Source: DATBLE01 sp963808815 (GTDB taxonomy: Bacteria; Actinomycetota; Thermoleophilia; Gaiellales; Gaiellaceae). From it: a DNA stretch of 64,000 nt. Shown piece by piece: positions 43,457-51,657 of this stretch; positions within the stretch are counted from its first letter, which is position 1, and each line of letters starts with the position of its first letter. The position numbers and the translations under genes are program-made. The stretch lies in NCBI GenBank assembly GCA_963808815.1, contig CAWEGI010000013.1:62001-126000 (forward strand), read 5' to 3'. The notes below the pieces were generated by a model that did not search any database, was not told the DNA's origin, and saw only the letters and a list, made by a program, of their open reading frames with translations.

Positions 43457-45504
43457 GAGCCGAGACGGTAGAGGACATACCTCGGGTCGGAGTACACCTG
43501 CGGGAGGTCGAGCCGGAGCTTCGAGCGGTTCCGGTCGACGACCAGCCAGGTCGCCCCGTAGCGGCGCGGGATCGCCAGGTTCCCGGTGCGGAAGAACTCG
43601 CGGGCGTCGGCTCGCCGCGCGTACGGCCGGTTCGCCTTCGTGTCGGCGACGTGGCCCGGCAGGGCGTCGGCGACGTAGACGGGCGCGAAACCCGCGATCG
43701 CGTAGCTGGTCGCGTCGTCGGAGAACACGACCGCTTTCTCGGGCACACGGTCGCGCAGCGCCCGGACGAGCCCGGGGGTCAGGCCGCGGGCGACGGTCGG
43801 GCGCTCGTCCCAGTGGGTGAAGCCGTGCAGCGCGACCGGCAGGATCGCCAGCGCGGCGGTCGCGGCGGCGATCGGTCCCATGCGGTCGAGCTCGGTCAGT
43901 CGGCGCGGCAGGAAGGCTCCGAGCACCAGCGCTGCGGCGGAGCCGAAGAGCGCCACCCACGTCGCCAGCGCGGGCCCGCCGTCGTCGAGCGCGTAGCCGA
44001 AGTCCCCCGGATAGGCGAGCTGGAACGCGATGCCCGCCGCCAGCCCCACAGGGAGGGCTCCGAGCGAGAGCAGCCGCGCGAGCACGGCTGCGCCGCCCGC
44101 GACCGCGAACGGGAACGGCACGAAGCCGGCGGCGCGGCGCGCCTGCGAGATCGACACGGCGTCGGCGAAGTGGGTGAACAGCGTCGGCCACAGCACGAGT
44201 GCGAGCACGGCGAGGAAGCCGCCGATCACGAACGCGCCCCAGCGCCGGCGCGCGGCCAGGACGGCCAGCGGCACCGCGAAGAGCGCGAGCACGGCGACCG
44301 CCCCCGCCCGCCCGACCACCTCCGGCGCGAGGCGGTAGCTGCCGTCCGAGAAGACGTCGAGCTGGTTCCGGTAGTGCTGGAGCGCCCGGGTGAGCTCGTC
44401 CGCGGACGGGTTCACCGAAACCGTCTCGCGGGCGATCGGGCGCAGCCAGAGGGCGACCAGTCCGGCGGGAACGACGACGGCGGCCAGCGCCAGCACTCCC
44501 TCCACGAGCTCCGTCCGGGCGAGGACCAGCCTGGCGACCACGTAGCCGACGAGCGGGATCAGCACGAAGAGCGCGTAGGTCGGGTGGACGAGCGCGAGCG
44601 CCCCGGCCGCGACCCCCAACGTCGCGAGAACCGGCCACGAACGTCGCCCGACGTAGCGGAAGAAGAGGGCGATCACGGCGGGTACGAGCAGCTGGCGGCT
44701 GGCCGTGGCGGGCAGCGCGAGGGCCGTGTACGAGCCGCCGTGCCCGGCGGCGAGGCCGAACATCGCCACCTGGGCGAGCAGCACCGCCAACCCTCCCCAG
44801 GCCGAACGGAACACCTCTTTGCCTGCCTCCCAGGCGACCAGGAACGCGACCGGAACGAGCAGGCTGGCCTCGTGGAGGACGACCTGGCTCGGGTCGACGC
44901 CGGCCAGCCGCGCGACCAGCGCGAGGAACGAGTGCCAGAGCGGGAAGGCGTAGCCGGGGTGCAGGCCGCCGTCCCGGAACTCGTCGACGGCTCGGAGCGA
45001 CAGCCCGCCGAAGTCGTCGAGCTTCCGCACGCGGGCGAGGTGGAAGAGGTCGTCGCCGCCTGTCAGGTGGGTCGTGATCGCCCAGAGCGCGATCCCGAGC
45101 CCGACCCCGGCGGCCGCGACCAGAACCCCTTGTAACACTGTGTTACTTGCTCCCGAAGCCGCTCGCCGCGCCGAGGAGCGAGCTTGTAACACTCTGTTAC
45201 TTGGCCCAACCGCGATCCACGCGAGGGTCCCGGCGGCGATCAGGGCGAGCAGGATCAGGGCAAGCGTCAGCGACGCGTGGACGAGGAACACGAGCGCCAT
45301 CGCCACGAAGATCGCGCCCAGGCTCCAGGCGAGCACGGCCGAGAAGAGTCGCACCCTCAACGCACGCGCGAGCAGCGCGCCCGGCAGCAGCAGGCACGCG
45401 GTCGCCGCTGCGAGCCGCACCCACAGGCCCCAGCCGGTGTCCGGCAGCGCACGGGAGATCCCGAGCGCCGGCAGGGCGAGCAGCTCCCACGGGATGCGCC
45501 GCAT
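43453..45504 (-). CDS. Large polytopic membrane protein, GT-C glycosyltransferase-like
   Basis: An intact protein of 683 residues from ATG 45504, with at least 13 hydrophobic segments. The first large extracytoplasmic loop carries THLTGGDDLFHLARVRKLDD, whose acidic pair resembles the catalytic DD/DxD site of GT-C enzymes that use polyprenyl-phosphate sugars. A C-terminal soluble part of about 110 residues (TSYAIAGFAPVYVADALPGH onward) is also typical. It sits beside a polyprenyl-phosphate GT2 (50637) and a flippase-like protein (46348), which fits an outer-face transfer route. A pair of 20-base repeats encoding SN(T/R)VLQ lies between residues 104 and 125. The specific family is not certain. 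Confidence 0.75.
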   Translation of the reverse strand: MRRIPWELLALPALGISRALPDTGWGLWVRLAAATACLLLPGALLARALRVRLFSAVLAWSLGAIFVAMALVFLVHASLTLALILLALIAAGTLAWIAVGPSNRVLQARSSARRAASGASNTVLQGVLVAAAGVGLGIALWAITTHLTGGDDLFHLARVRKLDDFGGLSLRAVDEFRDGGLHPGYAFPLWHSFLALVARLAGVDPSQVVLHEASLLVPVAFLVAWEAGKEVFRSAWGGLAVLLAQVAMFGLAAGHGGSYTALALPATASRQLLVPAVIALFFRYVGRRSWPVLATLGVAAGALALVHPTYALFVLIPLVGYVVARLVLARTELVEGVLALAAVVVPAGLVALWLRPIARETVSVNPSADELTRALQHYRNQLDVFSDGSYRLAPEVVGRAGAVAVLALFAVPLAVLAARRRWGAFVIGGFLAVLALVLWPTLFTHFADAVSISQARRAAGFVPFPFAVAGGAAVLARLLSLGALPVGLAAGIAFQLAYPGDFGYALDDGGPALATWVALFGSAAALVLGAFLPRRLTELDRMGPIAAATAALAILPVALHGFTHWDERPTVARGLTPGLVRALRDRVPEKAVVFSDDATSYAIAGFAPVYVADALPGHVADTKANRPYARRADAREFFRTGNLAIPRRYGATWLVVDRNRSKLRLDLPQVYSDPRYVLYRLGS
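45130..45203. repeat. Two AT-rich palindromic 20-mers inside the GT-C gene
   Basis: TTGTAACACTGTGTTACTTG at 45130-45149 and a copy with one mismatch at 45184-45203 lie 54 bases apart. The core GTAACACTGTGTTAC is a perfect palindrome around one base. They keep the reading frame and stand out by low GC content. Confidence 0.7.
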
Positions 45505-46355
45505 CAGAGCGCGCGGGCTGCGTCGCGGTACATCCGGCCGCGTTCGCCGCGGAAGACCAGTCCGCGCAGCCGCAGCGCCACCGCGAGCAGCCCGCGCGCG
45601 CGGGCTGCCTCCCGAGAGCCTCGGTGCTTGGCGAACCAGCGCACCAGCCCGCGAACGTTCTCGACGTACATACGCCCGCCGTGGGAAGCGCCGCCGACGT
45701 GCACGGCCTCGGCATCCGGCGTGAACCAGACCGTCCAGCCCGCCTGGTGGAAGCGGTAGAGCCAGTCGGTCTCCTCGCTGAAGAGGAAGAAGTCCTCGTC
45801 GAACATCCCGACCTGGTCGGCCGCGGCCCGGCGGACGAGGAAGCACGAGCCCATGACCCACTCGACGGAACGGGCCGAGCCGTGGTCGAAGTCGCCGGCG
45901 TAGTAGGCGTTGAACGCGTGCGAGCGGGGTGCGAGCTTCCGCAGGAAGAAGTACTCGGTGGCGAGCCGCCAGAGCGTGGGAAAACCCCGCACGGAGCGTT
46001 GTAGCGTCCCGTCGGGGTTGCGCAGCCGCGGGGCGACCACCGCAGCGTCCTCGCGGGCGTCCGCGAAGGCGACCAGCCGCTCGAGCGCGTTTTCGACCAG
46101 CCAGGCGTCCGAGTTGATCAGCAGGTGGTAGCGGGCAGGCGCCGCGAGCATGCCGGCGTTGAGCCCCGCGCCCAGGCCGCGGTTCTCCTGCTCGAGCACC
46201 CGCACCGCCGGGAACCGCTCGCGCACGCGCTCGAGCGTGCCGTCGGTCGACCCGTGGTCGACGAGGATCGTCTCCACGCCGGCGAGGCTCTCCAGGCACT
46301 GCTCGATCCACGGCAGCCCGTTCAGGGTCACCGCCACGGCCGAGACGTCACCCAC
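45504..46355 (-). CDS. Glycosyltransferase family 2 (rhamnosyltransferase-like)
   Basis: An intact protein of 283 residues from GTG 46355. ILVDHGSTDGTLERVRERFP is the nucleotide-binding start of the GT-A fold. ENRGLGAGLNAGMLAAPARY and LLINSDAWLVENALERLVAF contain the acceptor and the NSD metal site, and VEWVMGSCFLVRRAAADQVG followed by FDEDFFLFSEETDWLYRFHQ carries the ED catalytic pair of the WbbL-like subgroup. It is a soluble cytoplasmic transferase, commonly rhamnosyl. The stop overlaps the GT-C start by one base and the start overlaps the flippase-like gene by eight. Confidence 0.9.
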   Translation of the reverse strand: MGDVSAVAVTLNGLPWIEQCLESLAGVETILVDHGSTDGTLERVRERFPAVRVLEQENRGLGAGLNAGMLAAPARYHLLINSDAWLVENALERLVAFADAREDAAVVAPRLRNPDGTLQRSVRGFPTLWRLATEYFFLRKLAPRSHAFNAYYAGDFDHGSARSVEWVMGSCFLVRRAAADQVGMFDEDFFLFSEETDWLYRFHQAGWTVWFTPDAEAVHVGGASHGGRMYVENVRGLVRWFAKHRGSREAARARGLLAVALRLRGLVFRGERGRMYRDAARAL

Positions 46356-47334
46356 TGCGTTCGAGTCGCGGCCGCTCGCGCGTCCGCGTCCCGCGGATCG
46401 CCTCCCAGCCGAGGATCACCGCCCCGGGCAGCGCGAGCGCGATGGTGACGACGAAGAACAGGAAGCCGGTCGCGAACGCCGCATCGGCATCGACGCCGAG
46501 CTGGCCGAGGAAGCTGACGAAGAAGGCCTCGCGCACGGCGAGACCGTTGATCGTGAACGGGACGAGCATGACCAGGAAGAGGAGCGGCCCCATCACGTAG
46601 TACGCCCGCGGCGCGAGATCGACGCCGACGGCCTTTCCCGTCAGCCAGATCGCCAGCACCCGCACCGCCTGGATCCCGAGCGTCAGCACGGTCACGCCGA
46701 CGAGCAGCCACGGGTGGTCGCGGTAGCCGTGGATTCCCTCGTACACGGCCCGGACCGGCCGCTCGAGGCGCAGCCTCCTCAGGATCGGCACGCTCAGCCG
46801 CAGCGGCCCCCGGGCCCGTCGCGAGAAGAGCACGACAGCGAGCACGAGCGTGGCGACGACGAAGCCGAGCTCGACCCAGAGGTACGCGCCGACGTCGTAG
46901 TGCCCGATCGCCAGCACGAAGCCGACTGCCGCCAGCGTGAGCGTCGCCGCACCGCCGAGTGCGCGCTCGAGCAGCACCGACCCCGCGATCGGCCCGCCGT
47001 GGCCGGGGTGCCTGCGCGACGTCTCGAAGATCCGCATCGCGTCGCCCCCGACGGAGGTCGGCAGGACCTGGCCGGCGGTGTAGGCGGTGAAGTACGCCCG
47101 CAGCAGCCAGCGCAACCGGTCGTGGATGCCGCGGCCGTCGAGCAGCTTCTGCCAGCGCCAGGCCATCGGCCAGACGGTGACGATCATGATCGCGATCGCC
47201 GCAAAGAAGTACTCGAGCTGGGCGTTGCGGAGGACGTCGATCGTCTTGCCGACGTCGATCTTCCAGAGGATGTAGGCGGTGCAGAGTCCGGTGACGACGA
47301 GCGTCGCGCTGACCCGGACCGAGCGGCGTCTCAT
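46348..47334 (-). CDS. Flippase-like integral membrane protein (LPG synthase TM / UPF0104 family)
   Basis: An intact protein of 328 residues from ATG 47334 (ATGA overlap with the aminotransferase). About eight membrane segments are visible. YFTAYTAGQVLPTSVGGDAM is the conserved signature region of the lysylphosphatidylglycerol-synthase transmembrane domain, followed by ETSRRHPGHGGPIAGSVLLE. LVMLVPFTINGLAVREAFFV is the second conserved block. Stand-alone members in glycan loci are thought to move polyprenyl-linked sugars across the membrane, without biochemical proof for this subgroup. No Wzx-type flippase is seen in the window. Confidence 0.85.
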   Translation of the reverse strand: MRRRSVRVSATLVVTGLCTAYILWKIDVGKTIDVLRNAQLEYFFAAIAIMIVTVWPMAWRWQKLLDGRGIHDRLRWLLRAYFTAYTAGQVLPTSVGGDAMRIFETSRRHPGHGGPIAGSVLLERALGGAATLTLAAVGFVLAIGHYDVGAYLWVELGFVVATLVLAVVLFSRRARGPLRLSVPILRRLRLERPVRAVYEGIHGYRDHPWLLVGVTVLTLGIQAVRVLAIWLTGKAVGVDLAPRAYYVMGPLLFLVMLVPFTINGLAVREAFFVSFLGQLGVDADAAFATGFLFFVVTIALALPGAVILGWEAIRGTRTRERPRLERSG

Positions 47335-48471
47335 CCGGTGAGGGCGGCGTGCACGCGGCGCAGCGCCTCGACCGCGTCCTCGATGTCCGCTTCCGAGTGC
47401 GCGGGCGAGAGGGGCAGCGACAGGAGTTCGGCGCCGGCCCGCTCGGCGACCGGCAGCGGGGGCTGGTCCGGGAAGCGCTCGCGGTATGCGGTCAGGAGGT
47501 GGACCGGGAGGAAGTGCACGCTCGTGCCGATGTTCTCCTCGGCAAGCGCCTCGCGGTAGGCGTCGCGCGTGGCTCCTGCCTCCGCGCTCACTCGCACCGG
47601 ATACAGGTGGTGCGCGTGCAGGTCGCGCGGGTCGCGCGCCACCGGGTCGATCCCGTCCAGCTCGGCGACGGCCGCGTCGTAGACCTCGACCTGCCGCAGC
47701 CGTAGCGCCCGGTGCCGCTCGACCTTGTCGAGCTGGCACAGGGCGATCGAGGCGAGCACGTCGGAGAGGTTGGCCTTGTACCCGGGCACCGCGATGTCGT
47801 AGAGCGAGCCGTGGCCGCGGCGCATGATCGTCAGCGCGCGGATCGCCTCGGCCAGCTCGTCGCTGGACGTGGTCACGATCCCGCCCTCGCCGGCGGCGAT
47901 CGACTTCGTCGCGTACAGGGAGAAGCACGTCGCCTCGGAGAGCCCGCCGATCTTTCGTCCGCGATACTCGCTCTCGGCCGCGTGGGCGGCGTCCTCGAGC
48001 ACCGGCAGGCCGAGCGCGTGGATCGGATCGAGGTCGGCCGGCTGTCCGTACAGGTGCACCGGCATGATTGCTTTCGTCCGAGGCGTGACCAGCTCCGGCG
48101 ACGCGCTCGGGATCGACGTTCAGGTCGGTGTCGCGAACGTCGGCGAAGACGGGCGTCGCGCCGGTGTGGACGATGACGTTCGCCGTTGCCGGCCAGGTGA
48201 TCGGCGTCGTGATCACCTCGTCGCCGGGACCGACTCCGAGCGCGACCAGCGCGAGATGCATGGCCGCCGTCCCGGACGACACGGCGAGGGCGTGCTTCGC
48301 TCCGACGTAGGCCGCGAAGCGCTCCTCGAGCTCCGCCGCGCGCGGACCCGTGGTCAGCCAGCCGGAACGGATCGCCTCCGCCACGGCAGCGACCTCCTCG
48401 TCGCCGACCGCGGGCGGCTGGAAGCCGAGGAAGGTCTCGCGACGTCTAGACGACAGCTTCTGCGGGGACAT
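47331..48471 (-). CDS. DegT/DnrJ/EryC1 sugar aminotransferase (one frameshift)
   Basis: The start is ATG 48471, 26 bases inside the ATP-grasp gene. FLGFQPPAVGDEEVAAVAEA, SGWLTTGPRAAELEERFAAY and ALAVSSGTAAMHLALVALGV are the N-terminal family motifs. After a slip near 48090, VLEDAAHAAESEYRGRKIGG carries the PLP-ring Asp and CFSLYATKSIAAGEGGIVTT the Schiff-base lysine (YATKS). NIGTSVHFLPVHLLTAYRER follows. The enzyme puts an amino group on a 3- or 4-keto nucleotide sugar. The dTDP-glucose-dehydratase-like gene two genes upstream could supply the keto sugar. Confidence 0.9.
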
Positions 48472-49690
48472 CGGCAACGACGAAGCGTACGCAGTCCGCC
48501 GCGCGGCCAGCGCGCGCGACCGCCTCCGCGCGGCTCGCCCCAACGGCGAGGACCGCGCCCACCCGGTCGGAGCCGCGCCGCAGCGGGCCGAGCACCGCGC
48601 CGGGCTCCGGGTACACGCGTACCCAGACAATGCCTTCGACAGCCGCCGCCTCGTCCACGCCCTGGACCTCGACCAGCGTGCCGGGCGCGGGGACGAGGAA
48701 CCGCGTGCAGCCGCCGCCCGCCTGCTGCACGGGACGGAGGTGCTCGTCCTCGATCGGCTCGCCGAGAGCGGCGGCGAGAGCCAGCGCGTTCAGGTCGACG
48801 CCCAGAACCGCCCGGCACAGCTCGGCATCGTGTCCACCGCCGAGTCGTGCCGCCAGCTCGACCACGTGCGCGCCGCGCTCGCCGACGACCACCTGCGTAT
48901 AGGTGGGCCCCTCCTCGACGCCGACCGCCCGGGCCGCGTCCCGCGCCGCCTCGACCGCCGCTCCGACTTGCTCCGGCGCGAGCGAGCTCGGCCAGACATG
49001 GGCGAGCGCGACGCCGAACGCCGGCGGCTCCGCGACGAGGCGATCGGTGACGGTCAGCGGCGTGAACCGGCCCCCGACGGAGAACGCGTTCACCGTCACC
49101 TCGCGCCCGGGGACGAGTTCCTCGACCAGCACGACGCTCGACCGCGATTCGCCGAGCGCGAGCGCGAAGGCCGCACCGAGCTGCTCCTCGGCACGCACGA
49201 GCACGAGCCCCTTCTGGCCCTGGCGGTCGGGCGCCTTGACGACGCAGGGGTAACCGAACGAGGCCGCCGCCGCGGCGGCCTCCTCGAGCGAGGCACAGAC
49301 GACATGGCGAGGGTGGGGGACGCCTGCCTCGGCGAAACGCTCGCGCTGGCGGAGCTTCGAGGTGGCCAGGACGGCGGTGGCCGGGCCGATCGGGTGCGGG
49401 ATCACCTGGCGCTCGGCGATCCGCGCCGCGACCGCGACCGGCCAGTCGATGCCCGGCGCGATCAGGCCGTCGACCCGCTCCGCGGCGGCGAGGCGGTCGA
49501 TCTGGGGCTCGTCCTCGACCGAGATGATCGCGCGGCGGTCGGCGAAGCGGAAGCCGGGCGCGGCCGGGTTGCGGTCGACGGCAACGACGAACAGGCCGCG
49601 GTCACGGGCGGCCTCGAGGAGACCGAGCTGACCCGCGCCTGCGCCTAGGACGAGTAGACGCTTCGGTCCGGCTGCCTGAGTCCCCGCCAC
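48446..49690 (-). CDS. ATP-grasp carboxylate-amine ligase-like protein, first copy
   Basis: An intact protein of 414 residues from GTG 49690. LLVLGAGAGQLGLLEAARDR is the pre-ATP-grasp Rossmann start. ATSKLRQRERFAEAGVPHPR and PCVVKAPDRQGQKGLVLVRA begin the ATP-grasp fold. VLVEELVPGREVTVNAFSVG and VVVGERGAHVVELAARLGGG carry the acidic metal-binding residues (the ELAAR loop). A C-terminal biotin-carboxylase-like part follows. Such enzymes join a carboxylate to an amine. With an aminotransferase directly downstream, amide formation on an amino sugar with an amino acid is a plausible job (inference). Confidence 0.85.
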   Translation of the reverse strand: MAGTQAAGPKRLLVLGAGAGQLGLLEAARDRGLFVVAVDRNPAAPGFRFADRRAIISVEDEPQIDRLAAAERVDGLIAPGIDWPVAVAARIAERQVIPHPIGPATAVLATSKLRQRERFAEAGVPHPRHVVCASLEEAAAAAASFGYPCVVKAPDRQGQKGLVLVRAEEQLGAAFALALGESRSSVVLVEELVPGREVTVNAFSVGGRFTPLTVTDRLVAEPPAFGVALAHVWPSSLAPEQVGAAVEAARDAARAVGVEEGPTYTQVVVGERGAHVVELAARLGGGHDAELCRAVLGVDLNALALAAALGEPIEDEHLRPVQQAGGGCTRFLVPAPGTLVEVQGVDEAAAVEGIVWVRVYPEPGAVLGPLRRGSDRVGAVLAVGASRAEAVARAGRAADCVRFVVADVPAEAVV

Positions 49691-50640
49691 CAGCCGTCAT
49701 TCTCGCGATACCACTCGACGGTGCGCTCGAGGCCGTCCTCGAACGAGGTGCGCGCGCGCCAGCCGGCCAGCCGCTCGGCCTTCTCGGTCGAGCCGATGTG
49801 GCGGTCGACCTGCCCGGGCCGCTCGGCGACGTGGTCTTTCAGGAATGCCGTCTTCCCGAGCACCTCGAGCACGGCATCGGCGATCTCCGAGACGGAGATG
49901 TCCACGCCGGTGGCGACGTTGACCACCTCGCCTGCGACCGCGTCGACGTCGGCCTCGATGATCGCCTCGATCGCCTCGGCGTCGTCGTCGACGTAGAGCC
50001 AGTCGCGGCTGGCGTGGCCGTCGCCGTGCACGGTCAGCGGCTCGTCCGAGAGCGCCTGGGTGATGAACCGCGGGATCACCTTCTCCGGGTGCTGCCGCGG
50101 GCCGTAGTTGTTGAACGGGCGCACGATCACGATCGGCAGGCCGTAGGTGACGTAATAGCTGTACGCGAGGCGGTCGGCGCCCGCCTTCGTCGCGGCGTAC
50201 GGGCTGCGCGGGTTCAGCGGGTGCTCTTCGTCCATCGGCGCGTACTCGGCCGTGCCGTACACCTCGCTGGACGAGATCAGGATGAAACGCTCGACCGGCG
50301 TCTCCCGGATCGCGTCGAGCAGGATCTGCGTCCCCTCGACGTTCGTGGTCACGAACTCGGACGCACCCTCCTCGATCGACTTCTCGACATGCGACTCGGC
50401 GGCGGCATTGACGATCACGTCGACGCCGGCGACGACCTCCCGGACGAGCTCGCCGTCGCGGATGTCGCCGTGGACGAACGACAGCCGCTCGTGCGCCATC
50501 ACATCGGCGAGGTTCTCCAGGTTGCCGGCGTAGGTGAGCGCGTCGAGCGAGACGACCTCGTACGGCGTTGCCGCCAGCAGGTGGCGGACGAAGGTCGAGG
50601 AGATGAACCCCGCCCCGCCGGTGACGAGCACGCGCTTCAC
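49645..50640 (-). CDS. dTDP-glucose 4,6-dehydratase-like SDR
   Basis: An intact protein of 331 residues from GTG 50640 (GTGA overlap with the GT2 stop). VLVTGGAGFISSTFVRHLLA is the NAD site. IVNAAAESHVEKSIEEGASE matches the RmlB AAESHVD region. RFILISSSEVYGTAEYAPMD supplies the SSS, and NPRSPYAATKAGADRLAYSY the YxxxK. FNNYGPRQHPEKVIPRFITQ is characteristic of RmlB-type enzymes. RmlB normally has an active-site DE pair; the segment SSSEVYG keeps the Glu but has Ser before it, so a related 4-epimerase or 4,6-dehydratase with another substrate is possible. Confidence 0.87.
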   Translation of the reverse strand: MKRVLVTGGAGFISSTFVRHLLAATPYEVVSLDALTYAGNLENLADVMAHERLSFVHGDIRDGELVREVVAGVDVIVNAAAESHVEKSIEEGASEFVTTNVEGTQILLDAIRETPVERFILISSSEVYGTAEYAPMDEEHPLNPRSPYAATKAGADRLAYSYYVTYGLPIVIVRPFNNYGPRQHPEKVIPRFITQALSDEPLTVHGDGHASRDWLYVDDDAEAIEAIIEADVDAVAGEVVNVATGVDISVSEIADAVLEVLGKTAFLKDHVAERPGQVDRHIGSTEKAERLAGWRARTSFEDGLERTVEWYRENDGWWRGLRQPDRSVYSS

Positions 50641-51581
50641 AGTTCGCGGTCGATCGTATAGAGCGGGCGGCCGGAGACGTCGCGCTGGATCCGTCCGAGG
50701 TACTCGCCGACGAGCGCGAGGATGAAGCCCTGGACACCGAGGACGAACAGGATCGCCACGCCGCCGAACAGGGGGCCCGGGAAGTTCGAGCGGTCGATCC
50801 AGTAGAAGATCCCCCAGCAGCCCAGCGCGAACGCCCCCAGCGTGCAGACGGCGCCGAGGGCGAGGCCGATCCACTGGATCGGCTGCGGCCAGAAGCCGGC
50901 CAGGACACTCAGGGCCGTGCGCACCAGCCTGAGCGGCGAGTACCGCGACGAGTCGGCGCGCGCAGCGTGGCCGACGTCGACCTCGACCACGCTCGCCCCG
51001 GTCGAGAGGACGAGGGCCTTGGTGAACTTCTGCTTGCCGATCGCGCCCAGCACCGGCTCGACCGCGTCCCGCCGGTAGCCGTTGAACGCGCAGCCGAAGT
51101 CGGAGATGTCCACACGGGTGAAGCGACGCAGCATCCCGTTGATCAGCCGCGAGGGCAGCGTGCGGCCCCACGAGTCGCGCCGGGCGACGCGGCGCCCGCT
51201 GGCCACGTCGTATCCCGACTCGACCGCGGCGATCAGCTTGGGCAGGTCCTCCGGCGGGTTCTGGAGGTCGCTGTCCATGGTCACGACGATCGTCCCGCGC
51301 GCGCGGACCAGACCCGCGTGCATCGCCGGGTGCTGGCCGAAGTTGCGCTTGAGGCGCACGCCGCGAACGCGGTCATCAGCGTCGTGGAGACGTTCGACCA
51401 AGTCGAAGGAGCCGTCGGTGGAGCCGTCGTCGACGAAGATCAGCTCGTAGTCGCGGCCCGCGAGCGCGGCGGTCGTCCGCCGGTAGAGCTCCTCGAGCGA
51501 GCCGGCCTCGTCGAACACGGTGACGACGACCGACACCTCCGGCTCCGGAGCCGCCTGATCGACCGGAACGGGCCTGGCCAT
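50637..51581 (-). CDS. Membrane-anchored GT2, polyprenyl-phosphate sugar synthase type (ArnC/DPMS-like)
   Basis: An intact protein of 314 residues from ATG 51581. VSVVVTVFDEAGSLEELYRR, YELIFVDDGSTDGSFDLVER and IVVTMDSDLQNPPEDLPKLI give the DDGS and DSDLQ metal motifs. GCAFNGYRRDAVEPVLGAIG follows. Two membrane helices near residues 222-246 and 258-282 and the ending GEYLGRIQRDVSGRPLYTI are diagnostic for the polyprenyl-phosphate sugar synthases (GtrB/ArnC). It would charge undecaprenyl phosphate with a sugar for transfer by the GT-C enzyme at 43453. Confidence 0.9.
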   Translation of the reverse strand: MARPVPVDQAAPEPEVSVVVTVFDEAGSLEELYRRTTAALAGRDYELIFVDDGSTDGSFDLVERLHDADDRVRGVRLKRNFGQHPAMHAGLVRARGTIVVTMDSDLQNPPEDLPKLIAAVESGYDVASGRRVARRDSWGRTLPSRLINGMLRRFTRVDISDFGCAFNGYRRDAVEPVLGAIGKQKFTKALVLSTGASVVEVDVGHAARADSSRYSPLRLVRTALSVLAGFWPQPIQWIGLALGAVCTLGAFALGCWGIFYWIDRSNFPGPLFGGVAILFVLGVQGFILALVGEYLGRIQRDVSGRPLYTIDREL

Positions 51582-51611
51582 CTCGCGGCGGACACTATCG
51601 ACCGACGTCCT

Positions 51612-51643
51612 CCGGGGACAGACCCCGAGGAGTCTGTCCCCCG
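51612..51643. terminator. Strong hairpin between the MFS and GT2 genes
   Basis: CGGGGACAGAC and its complement GTCTGTCCCCG form an 11-bp GC-rich stem around an 8-base loop in the 76-base gap after the MFS stop. No T-run follows, so it may act as a terminator of the minus-strand efflux unit only weakly or in a Rho-assisted way. Confidence 0.5.
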
Positions 51644-51657
51644 AAGGCGCACCGCGC

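Noticed and set aside
45130..45203. CRISPR-like repeats
   Set aside because: Only two copies exist, separated by 34 bases of coding sequence that stays in frame, with no cas gene nearby.
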